From NCBI RefSeq assembly GCF_019399895.1, contig NC_091869.1, forward strand, positions 6,572,001 to 6,636,000: 64,000 bases of DNA, in the 5' to 3' direction. Origin of the DNA: Cardiocondyla obscurior (taxonomy: Eukaryota > Arthropoda > Insecta > Hymenoptera > Formicidae). The translations under genes were made by a program, and so were the position numbers. This document shows, one piece after another, positions 13,569 to 26,300 of this stretch (position 1 is its first letter; each line of letters begins with the position of its first letter). The notes beneath the pieces are model-generated. The model worked only from the letters and a program-made list of their open reading frames with translations, was not told the origin of the DNA and ran no database searches.

Positions 13569-16500
13569 GGGGAGGAGGCGGAATATAACAACGTGGCGGA
13601 GGCTTTACGATCTTACAAATCTGACGGGGAGATACTCCGACGATTTTTGTCCCTATTCAGTGCCTTTATAGACGCCATCTTTCGCAACGAAGTTCGATAA
13701 GACGCTCTTCCTACGACTTTTATAACAGCGGACTAGATCGAGCTTGACACGATATCACAATTCACGAGCGTCTTGTACTATTATAATTTTCCCACATAAT
13801 TAAAATTTTTTTCCAGCAATAACCTGTTATCATCTGATTATGAAGTACCGTTGCGGAATAAAATTACGTGCGTAATATTATTGCACGTGCATATATACAC
13901 GTATGTATATTCCTTCGTGGTATATTTGCCGCCGACGCGTCTAAATTCGCATGCCGATCGGTACGGGCGCTCGTAATTGCAGCGCAAATATTTTCTTAGG
14001 CGCTGATTGCGAGACTCATTATTTCGGCGGGGCCACGAATTGAGAATCGCGCTCGACATTCGACGACTCGAAGACGTCGCCCGACGACCCGTTCCGCCGG
14101 CGTTGATTAAGGCGAGGGGATGCCCTCATTATTGCTCATAATCAAGACGCTACAATAAGGAGAGGCCACCGAGAAGGAAGATGCTCTCGTTACGCCACGA
14201 CAGCATCCGCGTCCCTATTTCTCATCTACCAGACTCGATCCTTTTACGGCAACTGTATTCGCTTCTATGTAAATCCTGCCGACTAGAAGATGAATACGAA
14301 AATAAGGGGGACGTTCTATGATTAAGGATTCGGCGGCTCCATTCGGTAAAACTAGCTTCTTCATCTCCGTTCGGTTGTATTGAACTCGCAAATGTTGCGC
14401 GTTTGAAATAATTATTTAATTAAATAGTTCCCATTTGCCGAAGCTCACTGACTTTTGTTTGTATACAATTTTAATCGGTCTGGAATTTAACGCGTTATAA
14501 AAGAATTTATGTCGAATATTACGTTGAAATTATATTCAATATCAACTTTAATAAACTTGTTACTAATGAATATTATACATTGCGGTATTTTATTCGACTG
14601 AATCACTTCTTATAATGTCCAGTTATAAAAAAAAAAGTAAAAAATACAGTAGAAAAAAAAAACCGAACAAAATAAAAATAAAACACAAATTAATAAATTT
14701 CAGTTACCGTTCCTATTTGAAACTTCTTCATAATGACGGCTATATTTTAAAATGGTATTACGAAAGTTTTCATGGTGAGTTGCAATCGTATCTTTCTAAA
14801 GATTGCCGAAGGCAGTAAGGGAGAGATGCTATTACGCAACAAGCTGTACGAGGGTGGGGGAGAGGGGTGCGTTTCGCGTCGCTGGCGTTTCTTAGCGAGG
14901 GAAGGTGATAATAAATCGCTACAATTTTCGCGGGAAGGAACCCGCGGTGTGGCTTACATACGAAATGGCGCTCCACTTTCCTTTCTGGGCACCTGACAAA
15001 TACGATATGTAGGTGGAGCTTTTCGAGTACGACCCGGATACCCGGGGAGAAAGTACGAAAGAGACGCGAAAAGCGGAACGGTGAAAGGGCGAAGAGACCT
15101 TCCTCCCTTCGTCCCTCGCCCTCTCCTGCTAAATGAAGGCCGAGAACAGCAAGCTCAGTCGGATGATGGGTGCCCCTAATAGAGAGGGATTCCGTTCAAT
15201 TATGTCTTATGGAGCCATTCTGACCGCAATTCGCTGCGATTTCAATGGCCAATAAGACTCGTCCGAAAAGAAAAAAAAAGAAAAAAAAAGAATGAAAAAT
15301 AGAGGTAAAAACAAAGACAAAAGAAGAAATGAGTTGGATAAAATGTTGGAAATTTGTATGAGCTATTTAACTGATCCGCAGTGTTAAACTTTAAAGGTAG
15401 AAATTGTAGAGAGAAGATTCTCAAATCAAATATGATAATTTATAAAAATGATTACCGCAACGACGTAAGAATTTTCGATAGCGAAAAGTCTGCGAATCCT
15501 TTCGATCGCCTGGTTTGATTTTTGATAAGAATATATTGGAGTTTTATGCTTAAGGGGGAGAGAAAAAAAAAAGAAGAAAATCTATACGCGGGACACAATT
15601 CGGCACGAAGCGCAGCTTCGTCTAATCTTTCCGCGTCTCGTTTCACTCCCTTGGTTTCTGCGCCTGTCTGCGTTTATGCCTTTCTCTCTTTCTCGCGCGC
15701 GGGCTCGATCCCTCATCCTCTTCGCCTCCGCTTCTTGACGACTTAAGCACCTCAATTTGGTACGTTCGCTTAATCCCCTTCCCAGAGGACTCGAAGGGGG
15801 GTAACAAAGTAAGGGAAGATGGCGGGAAGATAGAACGAGCTCGACGTCTGACGCCAGCACAGCTGCGTGCTAAGCAAAATGCGAGATGTGGTAAAGTGCA
15901 GTTTGCAGTTCCGTTCGTCCCCGATGAAGCCTGTCAGCCGGCAGCGGCAAAAAGCGGTTGACTCGCATCTAAGAAACTTACATCTAATTAACAGTGATTA
16001 ATTAACGTGCCGCGCGTTTCCGCTATCATTATGTGTAGCAAGATACCACTGTGTGACGTCCTTTTCCCGTACGTCGGATGTTATTGCGCTTTACATTCCT
16101 TCTGCGAAATTTTATCAAGCGTACGAAATTAATGACATTTACGTCGTTGTTCTTTTTCGATATCGAATAGTTCAGCTGGCGCGAGGAAAAAAAAAAAAAG
16201 AAAGAAAGATGAAAAAAAATCGACGTGAAATTACACTCGGCGGTAAATATTTTATTTTATATCCGGAATATTGAAGTCGCAGCCGGTCGCGATAGAGCGA
16301 AAATAATTTGTCGCTCTACGCGACAAAGTACGTGCGCATAGTTAAAATTACTACATCAGCGTGTAGTAAATGCGAACGAGGGCGTCCTCTTCTCTGTCTT
16401 TTTACTCCGGCAATCTACGGTTATATAGGTACTCATTCGCGACATCTCCGAAAATTTATGGCGGCATAACTTCACGAGGGACGACCGCGCAAACCCGAGA

Positions 16501-19500
16501 CAAAAACGGATTTCGAGTGTTTTGTTTGGCGCGATGGAGGCTTGTAATCTACACCCAGTTGTCTGTCATCATTCACACTCACCTACATTTATGTATTGAC
16601 TCTGACGAATTCTTAACAGCATCACTGTCGCGTTTAACGGCGACATAAATTACAAACTTCATGTTGCCGCACTTCATAAATTGTACGTTTGTGAGCGAAG
16701 TATAAATTACGTTATATTGAACGAAAAACATTCGAGAGCTTTGTATCAGTGCCTTCGCACATACATTTTGGCGCATACTGGGCATAATTTTACAAAATAT
16801 TTGACAATGAATGTAATTTTAATAATTAAACTAATTATATATATATATATATATATATATTTGCAAAAAAAATGTTTAAATTTTAATGAAACACGCGTCA
16901 TGAAATTTGGAATTTATTGCCGACGGAGCCATTGTGCACGGGCACGTTTTATGTCTTTCTAGACGCCGTATATATAGAACACCTCACGAAATATGTACTT
17001 CTAATACAAGCTCGTATTCCCCTAACTTAGGATGTCACATGAAACGTGTGATAATACCCGTCTGTGAATAATTCAGGGATTAGTAACAACGAATACCCAG
17101 GTGGCTCAGACGGGGAAGGACTGTAGCGCTGATCGATGCCAAGGAGTAACGGATCGGTGTAGCTATGTGCGAGTTTTAGGGCAGCTATTAGAAAGTGATG
17201 GCTTGCCAAGAGAGTTCGGACGCCTCAGAACCACAGCTTCGTGGTTGGCACGGTAAATCAACAAGTTGATATCCGTTACTCAGCCCAACTGAGACTGCAC
17301 CAGAGAGTGAGAAAAGCAGAGGGACAGGGAGAAGAGAAAGAGAGATATAGAGAGAGAGAGAGAGAGAGAGGGAGGGGGAGATAGAGAGTCCGAAATGCAG
17401 ATAATGATTATCAAATGACAAAATCTTCAAAGTGCATAATCTAGTACCGTAAACTCGCTCAATATTCCCAGCACGTTAACTCTCAAGACGCACTCGGTAG
17501 CGCAAGACGCGATTTCCCGCAGTCGAGAGTGTATCTCCAAAATATAAATATATAACTTAGAGCCGCACAACGTCGAAAAAGCGTTATCCACAGGGAACAA
17601 ACTTACCCCGGCAAATTTCAGAAGCAGCTTGGAATTGTTAATAAACTTGGAGACATTGATATCTCGTGGGGCTTCCGTGATGCAGGGAGATATTTTAAAT
17701 TATATAAACTACACTCGCGGTAAACGAGGGAGGGAGAGAGAAAGAGAAAATGAGAAAGAGAGAGAAAGAGGGACAGGCTATATTTAACGCATTCTATATT
17801 TAATTTTCTAATTTGCTCACATTGTACTTCATTGCATCTCTAAGTCCGTACTCGTTCATATACTTTCTGACGTTGCGCTTTGTAAAAAAAAAAAAAAAAA
17901 AAAAGAAAAAAGAAGGTAATTTCGTTCCGAATGCATCTGCATTTCACCAAGTCAGCCGTGGCATTTGCATTGCACGACTTTTAGAACGGCGATCAAGCAT
18001 TCGCAGTGATGTCAGGCTTATGTCCCTCGCCCGGTGGTTACTATGAATTAAAAATACCGCGTGGGAAATGGAGGGATGGCAGATATTTAGAGCTTGTCAT
18101 AGAAACTTTAAGAACGATTACCGATATCGCGGTCGATGAGGGAGTCTATAGACCGCGTACAGTTCGTACGCAATAACATATTAATCGGTTATGGGCGGGC
18201 ACATCCGTGGAGACCGTAACGAAAGCTCAGTAACTCGAGTGTACGACCAGCGGTAACGTGCTGCGGACCTTTATTGGCCACTAACTTCCTGTCCGGAACA
18301 GGTCTCGGCCGACTAGCAATAATCGTTACTACTGACCCTCCCCCCCCCCTCCCTTTCGGGAGACGACATAAAAGTCTGTTGTCCCCGATGACGGTCAAAA
18401 GCATCGGTCGTCGTTCATTACTCCCGTTATCGTTTTATCAACTCTGTACCGAACCGAATTAAGTGAATTAGGAATTGAGAGCATTATAACAGGATTATTA
18501 TACAGCAGCAGAACAAACGGGTTGCAGTAAACGGGTTATTCATGCACCGTTTGCGTCGCGGCGCATAAAATTATATGAAAAAAGAAATATATTTGTATAA
18601 TGCTTCGATTTATATCTCGCTTGCGGTTCTTAAAATTATTTAATAATAATTATAATAATATTTCGGCTCATAGCAGTGAGTTTTTTTTTCTTTCTTTTCT
18701 TTTTTTTTTTTTTTTTTTAATTAAATTACTATTGTATATATAGTATATAAATGTATATAAAATTTGTCACTTTAGCACAGTTCTGCGCCCTGGGCGGAGT
18801 TTGCGATCGATTATCGTACTAAGAAACCGGAAGGGTACTGATATCCTGCGCTCTAAAGGAAAAGCAATCGGCGATAAGGCGATTCCGTGGCAATCGCGAC
18901 GTGCAATCGCGACTTGGGCGACCATTCGTACGAGGAATCGCGCTTTGGGAAACCGGGGCGTTTATCTGCCCGTGTCGATCGCTGTTTCGGAAACTTAGAT
19001 TATGGTCGTCTCGATGGAAGGCGATTAGGTACACGGTACGTTGGGGCGCAAATTGGTTCTCGGGTGGTTTGCTTGATTTATTGCCATTTCAATCGACAGC
19101 CGGATCGCCACGTAATACACGCCTAATTACACAGTAAGGCGCTAGTTGATCGCCGGGCGTCTTTGTTGCCGGGAGCTTAAGATCGGCATCGATATCAAGG
19201 AGATAAAGCACACGGTACACAATATTGCCGGCGTTACGGAGGCGCTCGAACGATTGATTACGCGCGTAAATCCTATATTCGAGGAAGTTTCATGACAGAA
19301 TTATTAAATGATACGAAGGAACACCTATAATCGTCTTTATTACTTCGGAACTTGGGCTATTATCACCTCAAAGAGCGGAGTGATTAAGGTCACGGCAAGA
19401 CGAGACGCTCGAAATTAATTCCGCCACCTGCACGCGGCCATCTTGATTTATTGACACCCTAACTGGCGATTGTGTTGTTGTACGCATTGAAATGCTCAAT

Positions 19501-22500
19501 CAATAATCGGGCATAATGATACACGTTCAATAAGCCTGGTCTTCGGTGAGATTGGAGGGCCTGCGCGGCTAATTGACGATTCTGAATTACAACGTAAGTA
19601 AATGAGAGGTTTGATATGCAATTATTAAATATCGATCGCATCAAATGCAATTACTGCCGTTATTATAAGCACGGCCAATGGGATAATTATCACGTCATAT
19701 TTGCTGAATTACTTATGAATAATTGGAGCGCACTCTTTGCAAGATACCTGAGTTTAGACGGTGACGCGACAATTACGCCGGCGAACGTTACGCTAACACG
19801 GAGGAAAATTAATAACGAAATTTTATTGCTAAATCTCAACACGGAACAATCTCTTTTACAATATTGGAATGATGTTAAAGAAGCCATTGTCGGTATCGTT
19901 GATGTCGCTCGTAAAACAAGTCGTCAAACTTCGACGGCATTAAAAAAAAAAGAAAAAAAGAAAAAAAAAATAGGAAGGTCGTAATATTATTAATTACAAG
20001 AGTATTATCGAGTGTTTGCCAAGAATATGATTTTAATCGACAACAATTTTAATATATTATTGCAGATTCTAAAATGTAAAATGATTAACGTCAACATTAA
20101 ATTTACAAACGGTTATTTTAATCGAAAGGAATAATCGCGGCGCTCCTTATAACAATATTCCGAATCTCGATGAGACGCGATTCGTGCTAAAGAAATACCA
20201 GGCTATTGTTATCGCCGATATACCTCGTAAAGCGGAGTCGTCAAAGTTCGGCATTAAGAATAAAATAGTCACTACGTTGCCTGGCAGCTCCTTCGGTATC
20301 GATCACCGAGATTCCGTGTCGTAAATACATCGCGGGAAACAAACAAAAGTTCGCGGAAGTTTTATGTGCGGACGGGGGCGAAGGTGGAAAAGGATATGGC
20401 CGAAAGGCAAGATGGAAGGAGCGCGGAGGTCTAACTCCTCGTATCCATTTACAAGTTTTAAATCGTTCCACCGGCGTGCCTTTTGAAAGAAACCTTTTAC
20501 CTTTATTCTCAATGCACGATAAAATTCTGAAACGCGTTCGCTGACTGCTGCGCGGCTTTTAAACGTTAACACGCGCTCGCTCGGTACAATGCGGGGGTCG
20601 CATTATACTCAAGAATCGGAGGGAGAACAAACGGTAGAAGGAGAAACAAGGGGGACGACGAGCGACGGCGAAGGGATAAAGAGAAGTGCTACTGAGTAGA
20701 AGGAAGGCCATGGCAAGAACAGAACCATTCTCTCCTACGTCATGCGTTCAATTTTATTTTTCTTTTTTTTTTTTTTTTTTTTTGCGCACGCGAAACCGAG
20801 CAAAAGTGCATCGAAAATAAAAACTGTATTTCGTATTGCGGTATTGGCGTTCCCGTGTCGATTGTACATTTTCGTTACGCAATATGATAAATATTTTCGT
20901 GCCGCGATGCAAGTTTTTCAAATGCACGCGTAATCTCGATTTGTTAATTAAATATATCGGTTTCTTTTTCTTGTAATGTGGTTAAAATGATGTATTTTTG
21001 CGATACTAGAAAAACACAATTTTTTTTTTCTTTTTTTACGAAATTTAAATAATGATGCATTTCATTTGAATACATTTGAGCGACTATTCACGTCGTGAAT
21101 AATTTTTTTATCACAATTTCGCGATTTTTAAGAAATTACAAGATTTGCATTCTCGTAAGAACACGTTACGGCTTTGCGACGGAGACCGCGATAGTAATTT
21201 CACAATGTTAAGGGACTTATAGATCACTTAAAAAGTTCTTAAAAGCTGAAAAGATGGCCCGCAAGAACGGGATAAAGGATATCTTTAAGAGTTTTTTTTT
21301 TTTTTTTATTGAAATAAGCGCATCTATCGGTCGGTCAGCTGAGCACGCATTTTTTCCCTTGTCTCGTTCAATCTCTCGCAAGACAAATCGACGTCGTGCT
21401 TTTTTTTTTTGCATGTCGGCCACAGCGTGAAAATCGAGCAGAGTGGCTATGATCACCTACCCAAGACCGGATAAATTTCCTTATGAAAATTCGGTCGAGA
21501 AAGGATCGTCTCACCGCAATTTATTGAACCTCGCGCAAATCGCTGACCGTGCTAGTACATTCATTCTATTCCTCTCATTTTTTTTCTTTTTTTTTCTTCA
21601 ACGCTTTAAAAAACAGCCCGTGGAGGTGGCTAGAACGTTCTATTTTCAAAACAATTAAAATACAATATTTAATTGGGCGAAAAACATTTTGACAGTATTT
21701 ACCGTGGCGTTGTATTAAAAAATTAATGTCAGTCCGCGAGGTAGATTATAACCCTTTACCTTCGTCTGAAGGGAGATTATTTAATACTCCGCGCGTCCTT
21801 GAAAAGACGAGCACTATCGAGGAATGTCAACGGTAGTCCGTGGCCGCACTACGCGGGAAGAGAATCATCAAAGTAATGGGAGGAGGGGAGGCTAGGGTAG
21901 GGTAGTTAAATGTTACCGGTGTCAGGACATGGCCTTTGTGTTAGGGGAGTGCTTGGGCTTCGTGGAGTTAGCTAGACTGGCAGAGTACTATAAATTACAT
22001 AAATGAAGTAAGCCCCTTCCGCGCTCAAACGGACGTCTTGCCAAGTTTATAACTTAATCACTCGTGCTATACCAGCAGCAAGAGGAGAAGCTTAGGTGGA
22101 TGAGAGGATGCGAGACGGAACGAAACGGTTGAGATGAGAATGAATATACCGTAGACGGATGGCGTAGAAGATGTAAGAGAAAAAGAATCCGGCGGAGAAC
22201 AAGCCGAACGATTAATGGTGTCAGCGTTGAATAATTGAATGTGTCACGCACATATTGCCCCGGCGTTAGCGAGTTTTCTTGTCGAGATAATGGCCCCCGG
22301 CGTGGCCGTTTTATTTGGCAATTAAGCGAGCGGTGTCTATCGCGAACTTACATTATTTCTTTTGACTTTTACTCGATCGTTCGAGCAACCTAATTTAATC
22401 CCCTGACTGAAACAAGCAGTCAACGTTTTAAATTTTCCGGACGTACCTTTATTATTTTATTATGAGACATGTAATGTAAAATATTTCTTTCCGTTACGTT

Positions 22501-23283
22501 TTATCTTTATTGTTACTTTTTTTTATTTTTTTAGATTTATTAGAGTTTTTGAAATAAGTCTGACAGTTTTATTATGAACGCTTGAACGTTTTTATTCGCC
22601 GAGATATCAATTTTGATAATATTAATACAGATTAATTACACGGAAATTGATAATCTCGGCAGTTTTTGCTGTACCGCGTTTTCACGCTACTTCCTCGCGA
22701 AGCCGGGCTAGAATCGCGGATTGCCAGCTTACATTCCTCCCGGATGACCACCGGATGCATTTAATTACGGGTCACCTAACGCAGCTTCGGCAACTGCTTC
22801 GGTACGGAAGCACTAAATCCCGGTTATCTTAAGCAACATCGCGCGCTAGATTCGTATAACTCGCGCGCTCGCCGGATATCTCGGGGCTGAGTTACTGGCT
22901 ACGAGAGAGAAACGCCGGCGCGTGGAAAGGGCGAGATTAAAATCGCCCGGAGAGCAATGCAAAGTTTTTAATAACCCTTGATGCTTGATTAAGTTACGGC
23001 TCTCTTCTCCGGCTCGCTGTCTTTCCTTCCTCGCGCTGTTCGTCTTCACCTGAAATAAATTTCGCGGAGATTCCGCTTACAGACCGCGTTTTCGGGCGGG
23101 CACGAGGGACGAGGACGAGACTCGTTTACTCCGTCAGCTAAATTAATGGAAATCCGAGATGGTCTCCTACTTTCGCGAATACGCGGCAAAATCGCGTCCC
23201 TGCTATTACCTGTTACTAAAACGATTATTATAAAATTAATTAAAATTTAACAATCTTTCATATGTTTTTTTTTCTTTTTCCAG
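12091..23283 (+). other. Rbp6 long intron up to the RRM2 exon
   Basis: No exon or RNA gene was recognised. Simple repeats include (GA)27 at 13511-13564, a TA run at about 16835-16860, GA-rich runs near 17310-17385 and 17725-17775, and an A20 run near 17884-17903. The end is a T/C tract and CAG acceptor at 23257-23283. Confidence 0.65.
13511..13564. repeat. (GA)27 microsatellite
   Basis: A perfect GA dinucleotide run of 54 bp. It produces a false antisense Ser/Leu open frame. Confidence 0.97.
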
Positions 23284-23366
23284 GTTTCGGATTCGTTACG
23301 TTTCAAAGCGAGGATGTTGTCGACAAAGTCTGCGAGATTCACTTCCACGAAATCAACAACAAAATG
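23284..23366 (+). CDS. Rbp6: Rbp6 exon: RNP1 and C-terminal half of RRM2
   Basis: The exon follows a long T/C tract and a CAG acceptor (23281-23283) and ends at ATG before the donor GTGAGT at 23367. It is 83 nt. It enters in phase 1: one G from the upstream exon completes a glycine codon. It leaves in phase 0. It encodes GFGFVTFQSEDVVDKVCEI followed by HFHEINNKM. GFGFVTF is the RNP1 core on strand beta-3 that stacks RNA bases. HFHEINNKM is the loop and helix end typical of Musashi RRM2. Reading past the donor soon leaves the conserved sequence, which supports the splice site. Confidence 0.94.
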
Positions 23367-26300
23367 GTGAGTAACCGGCTTGTAAAATCTAGTAGAACGA
23401 ACCTTCTGCTCCCTAAAGGGACGTTCTTCCTTAACTTTATATGTATAACCTCGGAGGTCGCGTCAAAAGGTATTTACCTTCTGCTCCCTGTCCGCAATGT
23501 CGAGCAGAATTAATTTTTTATATAATCGAGAAGACATCAGGTCTACCTCTTGTTATTTATATTTGAAACGCATGTGGAATGCAAAAGAAATCCATAGGCG
23601 GAAAAATCTTAACGCGATCTCGTTATCGATAATCCCGAAGCTCGCCGCAATAATCCAGCAGTATTGCCTTTTAACTCTCACTCCCTACAGACAGTTACTT
23701 CCTTACGAGATTTTTAGCCAAAGGAAAAAAAATTTTAGTATTTTAGCTACCTGACGATAACGGAAAGAGTAAGCAATAGTAATAATGTTGCTAATTTCTT
23801 TTAACGTTTTACCAAGGATGCTTCGTTATCGGTGTTCCTAACGACGTTACGATCAACGATTCAACTAAAGATAGCTATAATAAAATACGCCTGAACCCCC
23901 GTTCCCAGCTTCGTCAGCTTTTTCCTGACTTCGCTGACAATCGGTCGCCTCTCTCACCCGTCTCCCCTCTCTTTATCTGCTCTATCTAAAATTTAAGGTC
24001 GAATGCAAGAAGGCACAGCCAAAGGAAGTGATGCTCCCAGCGAATCTGGCGAAGACGCGGGCGGCCAGCAGAGGCGCATACGGTGAGTTGGTGATGGTCG
24101 CGACACCCACCCCCACCACCTATCGATACGCGCCGTATCCCTTGCCGACGGCGGCCGCGGCCGCTGCACATGCAGCTGCGGCGGCCACCGCCGGGCCTCC
24201 ACACCATCACCTGCTGGCTCCGATAGTCGCTACCGCCGCCCCGAGCGCGGCCGCTACCTATCAGTACGCGGCCGGTGCGGCCGCGCCGACAGCCGCCGCG
24301 GCCGCCAACACCGCGGCCGCAGTCTACGACGTGAAACGCGCGATCGCGGCGGCGGCCGCGGCCGCGGCCGCCGCGTCTTATCGGCCGCATCCGGTCGCGG
24401 CCGCGTCTCGCGCCGCCGCCCTCACTTACTCCATGAGCGATCTGCTCGGCGTCCAGGGCCTCGACATGGGCACCGTCTACCACCCAATACCCACGATCGG
24501 CCTATGACCCACGATACTGACACCCCTCTCGCGGCCGCAATAACTGCGCGGGGTGTGTCGTCGCTTACGTCCGATTGTCGTTTACGTTCGATTCAACCTC
24601 GGTCCTTTCTTAATTCCTTATACGTTATTCGTCTCGGCGCGAAAATTATTACAGACCTTGTTGTAGTTTGAGAACAAACGCGATACTTTACTTCAGTCTT
24701 GTTCAAAGATACATTTTGATACGTGCCAATTGTTATTTCAGGTAGTTCGAGTTAGATTGCATAAATTATAAGGTTTAAAGCTCAGTAGTTTGGATACTTC
24801 GTGTAAAATAATATATATATTTTATTGAATGTATTTAAAAGTTAATTGAGACCAAAGAAGTATTCTTTATGATCTTTATTTTTGATCGATTGTAAGATTA
24901 AAAAAAAAAAAAAGGAAAAAGAAAAAAAAAAGATCTTGCTGAGGAGAGGGTTGGTCCCTCATAATAAATGAATTATTTTCTAAACGAAATATTATATTAG
25001 ATTGAAACAGCACTCGACACATTCCTTCGATTGAGACTGTCCTAGCTTACGTTTCCAAGTGAATAGTCAACGAAGAAAAATCGAAAGTATTAATTACTTA
25101 ATATATTATATCAATCAGCAATTAAATAACCGGGCGTGATAAATATCCATTTCAAAAAGTGCAATACCGTAGATGTAGGAAGACTATTTCTTGTTCATCG
25201 GTTCGAAATACATATCGAGAACGCGATATTTCCGCGAAACTGTTCGCGGTTGGCAATGTTCGGCGAAACTGTGATCGTAGAAGCGAAAGAGAGCGCGTAG
25301 CGAGTTGCAGATTTAATCGATGTAGAGATTACCTATGGGGCCTCATTTTCTCGTAGTAAAAAAAAAAAAAAAGTAGACACGTAGTAAGCAAAGAGACAAA
25401 CGTATCGCAAAAGACTGGTAGTTATTTCGTAGATAATTAGTAACACAGATTAGTAGGACAATAAACAAAGTGTTCAAACGTAGTGAAAAAAAATGGACCG
25501 AAATGATCTAATGTTGCTCAACAATAAGTCGCCGTCGCGTCGAACGTATCTCCTTCCAGGATTGTCTTTTGATTTACAAGTTCGTAATTCTCAGCGATAA
25601 ATATATTTAATAAATAAATTTTCAAAGTTACGCTTTATTAGAAAAAGAAAAAAAAAACAAAACGTTAAGTTATAATTCGAGTTATAGCTTAGTGAAATTA
25701 CTAAAACGCATATTTTGAAAATAAATATACGTAATTTTATAAAAACATCTTCTTTTATGTCGATGAAGATGAGCAAAGTAAGCGGTAATTGTACAAATCG
25801 TGTCTAACTAAATCACAATCATCTACCGACGTCGAATAATTAAGTTTTCATCACACTTGCCGTTAAAAGCACTTCAATTAAAATGCCGTAGAAATTAACG
25901 CCGACATCGAGCCTTCAAGCAAAGGTGGGATGGGAGAAGGAAATTGAAAGACAAGGTGAACGGCAATTTTCAGGTCACCCCGATGGGGTGGCAAAGCGAC
26001 AATTCCTCGATGGAGATCGTACGTTCGCCGTTCGGCAGCTGTCAATTCGTTGGTAGTCTAGTTGAAATTTTAACGTTGCGAACAAAGCTCTAGCGTAGAA
26101 ATTGTCGTCTGCGAAGTTACGCGACAACACCGTGATATAATTTAAAAAAGAAAAAAAAAAGCCGCGAAGGAGTATATGTATGAGAAAACGGTCGCGTTTC
26201 GTGGCGTATTTTCGAACGTCTTCACAAACGTCGATATATTTTTTCGAGAAGATTGCTCGGTTCAAACAACGAACGCGCACTTGGTCGTGACATAATTACA

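Noticed and set aside
19616..19984. 122-codon open frame ending in a Lys run
   Set aside because: The tail is an A-rich repeat and the body has no recognised motif.
23986..24483. 165-codon open frame on the - strand, Gly/Arg-rich
   Set aside because: It is the antisense shadow of the GCGGCC-coded alanine tracts of Rbp6.
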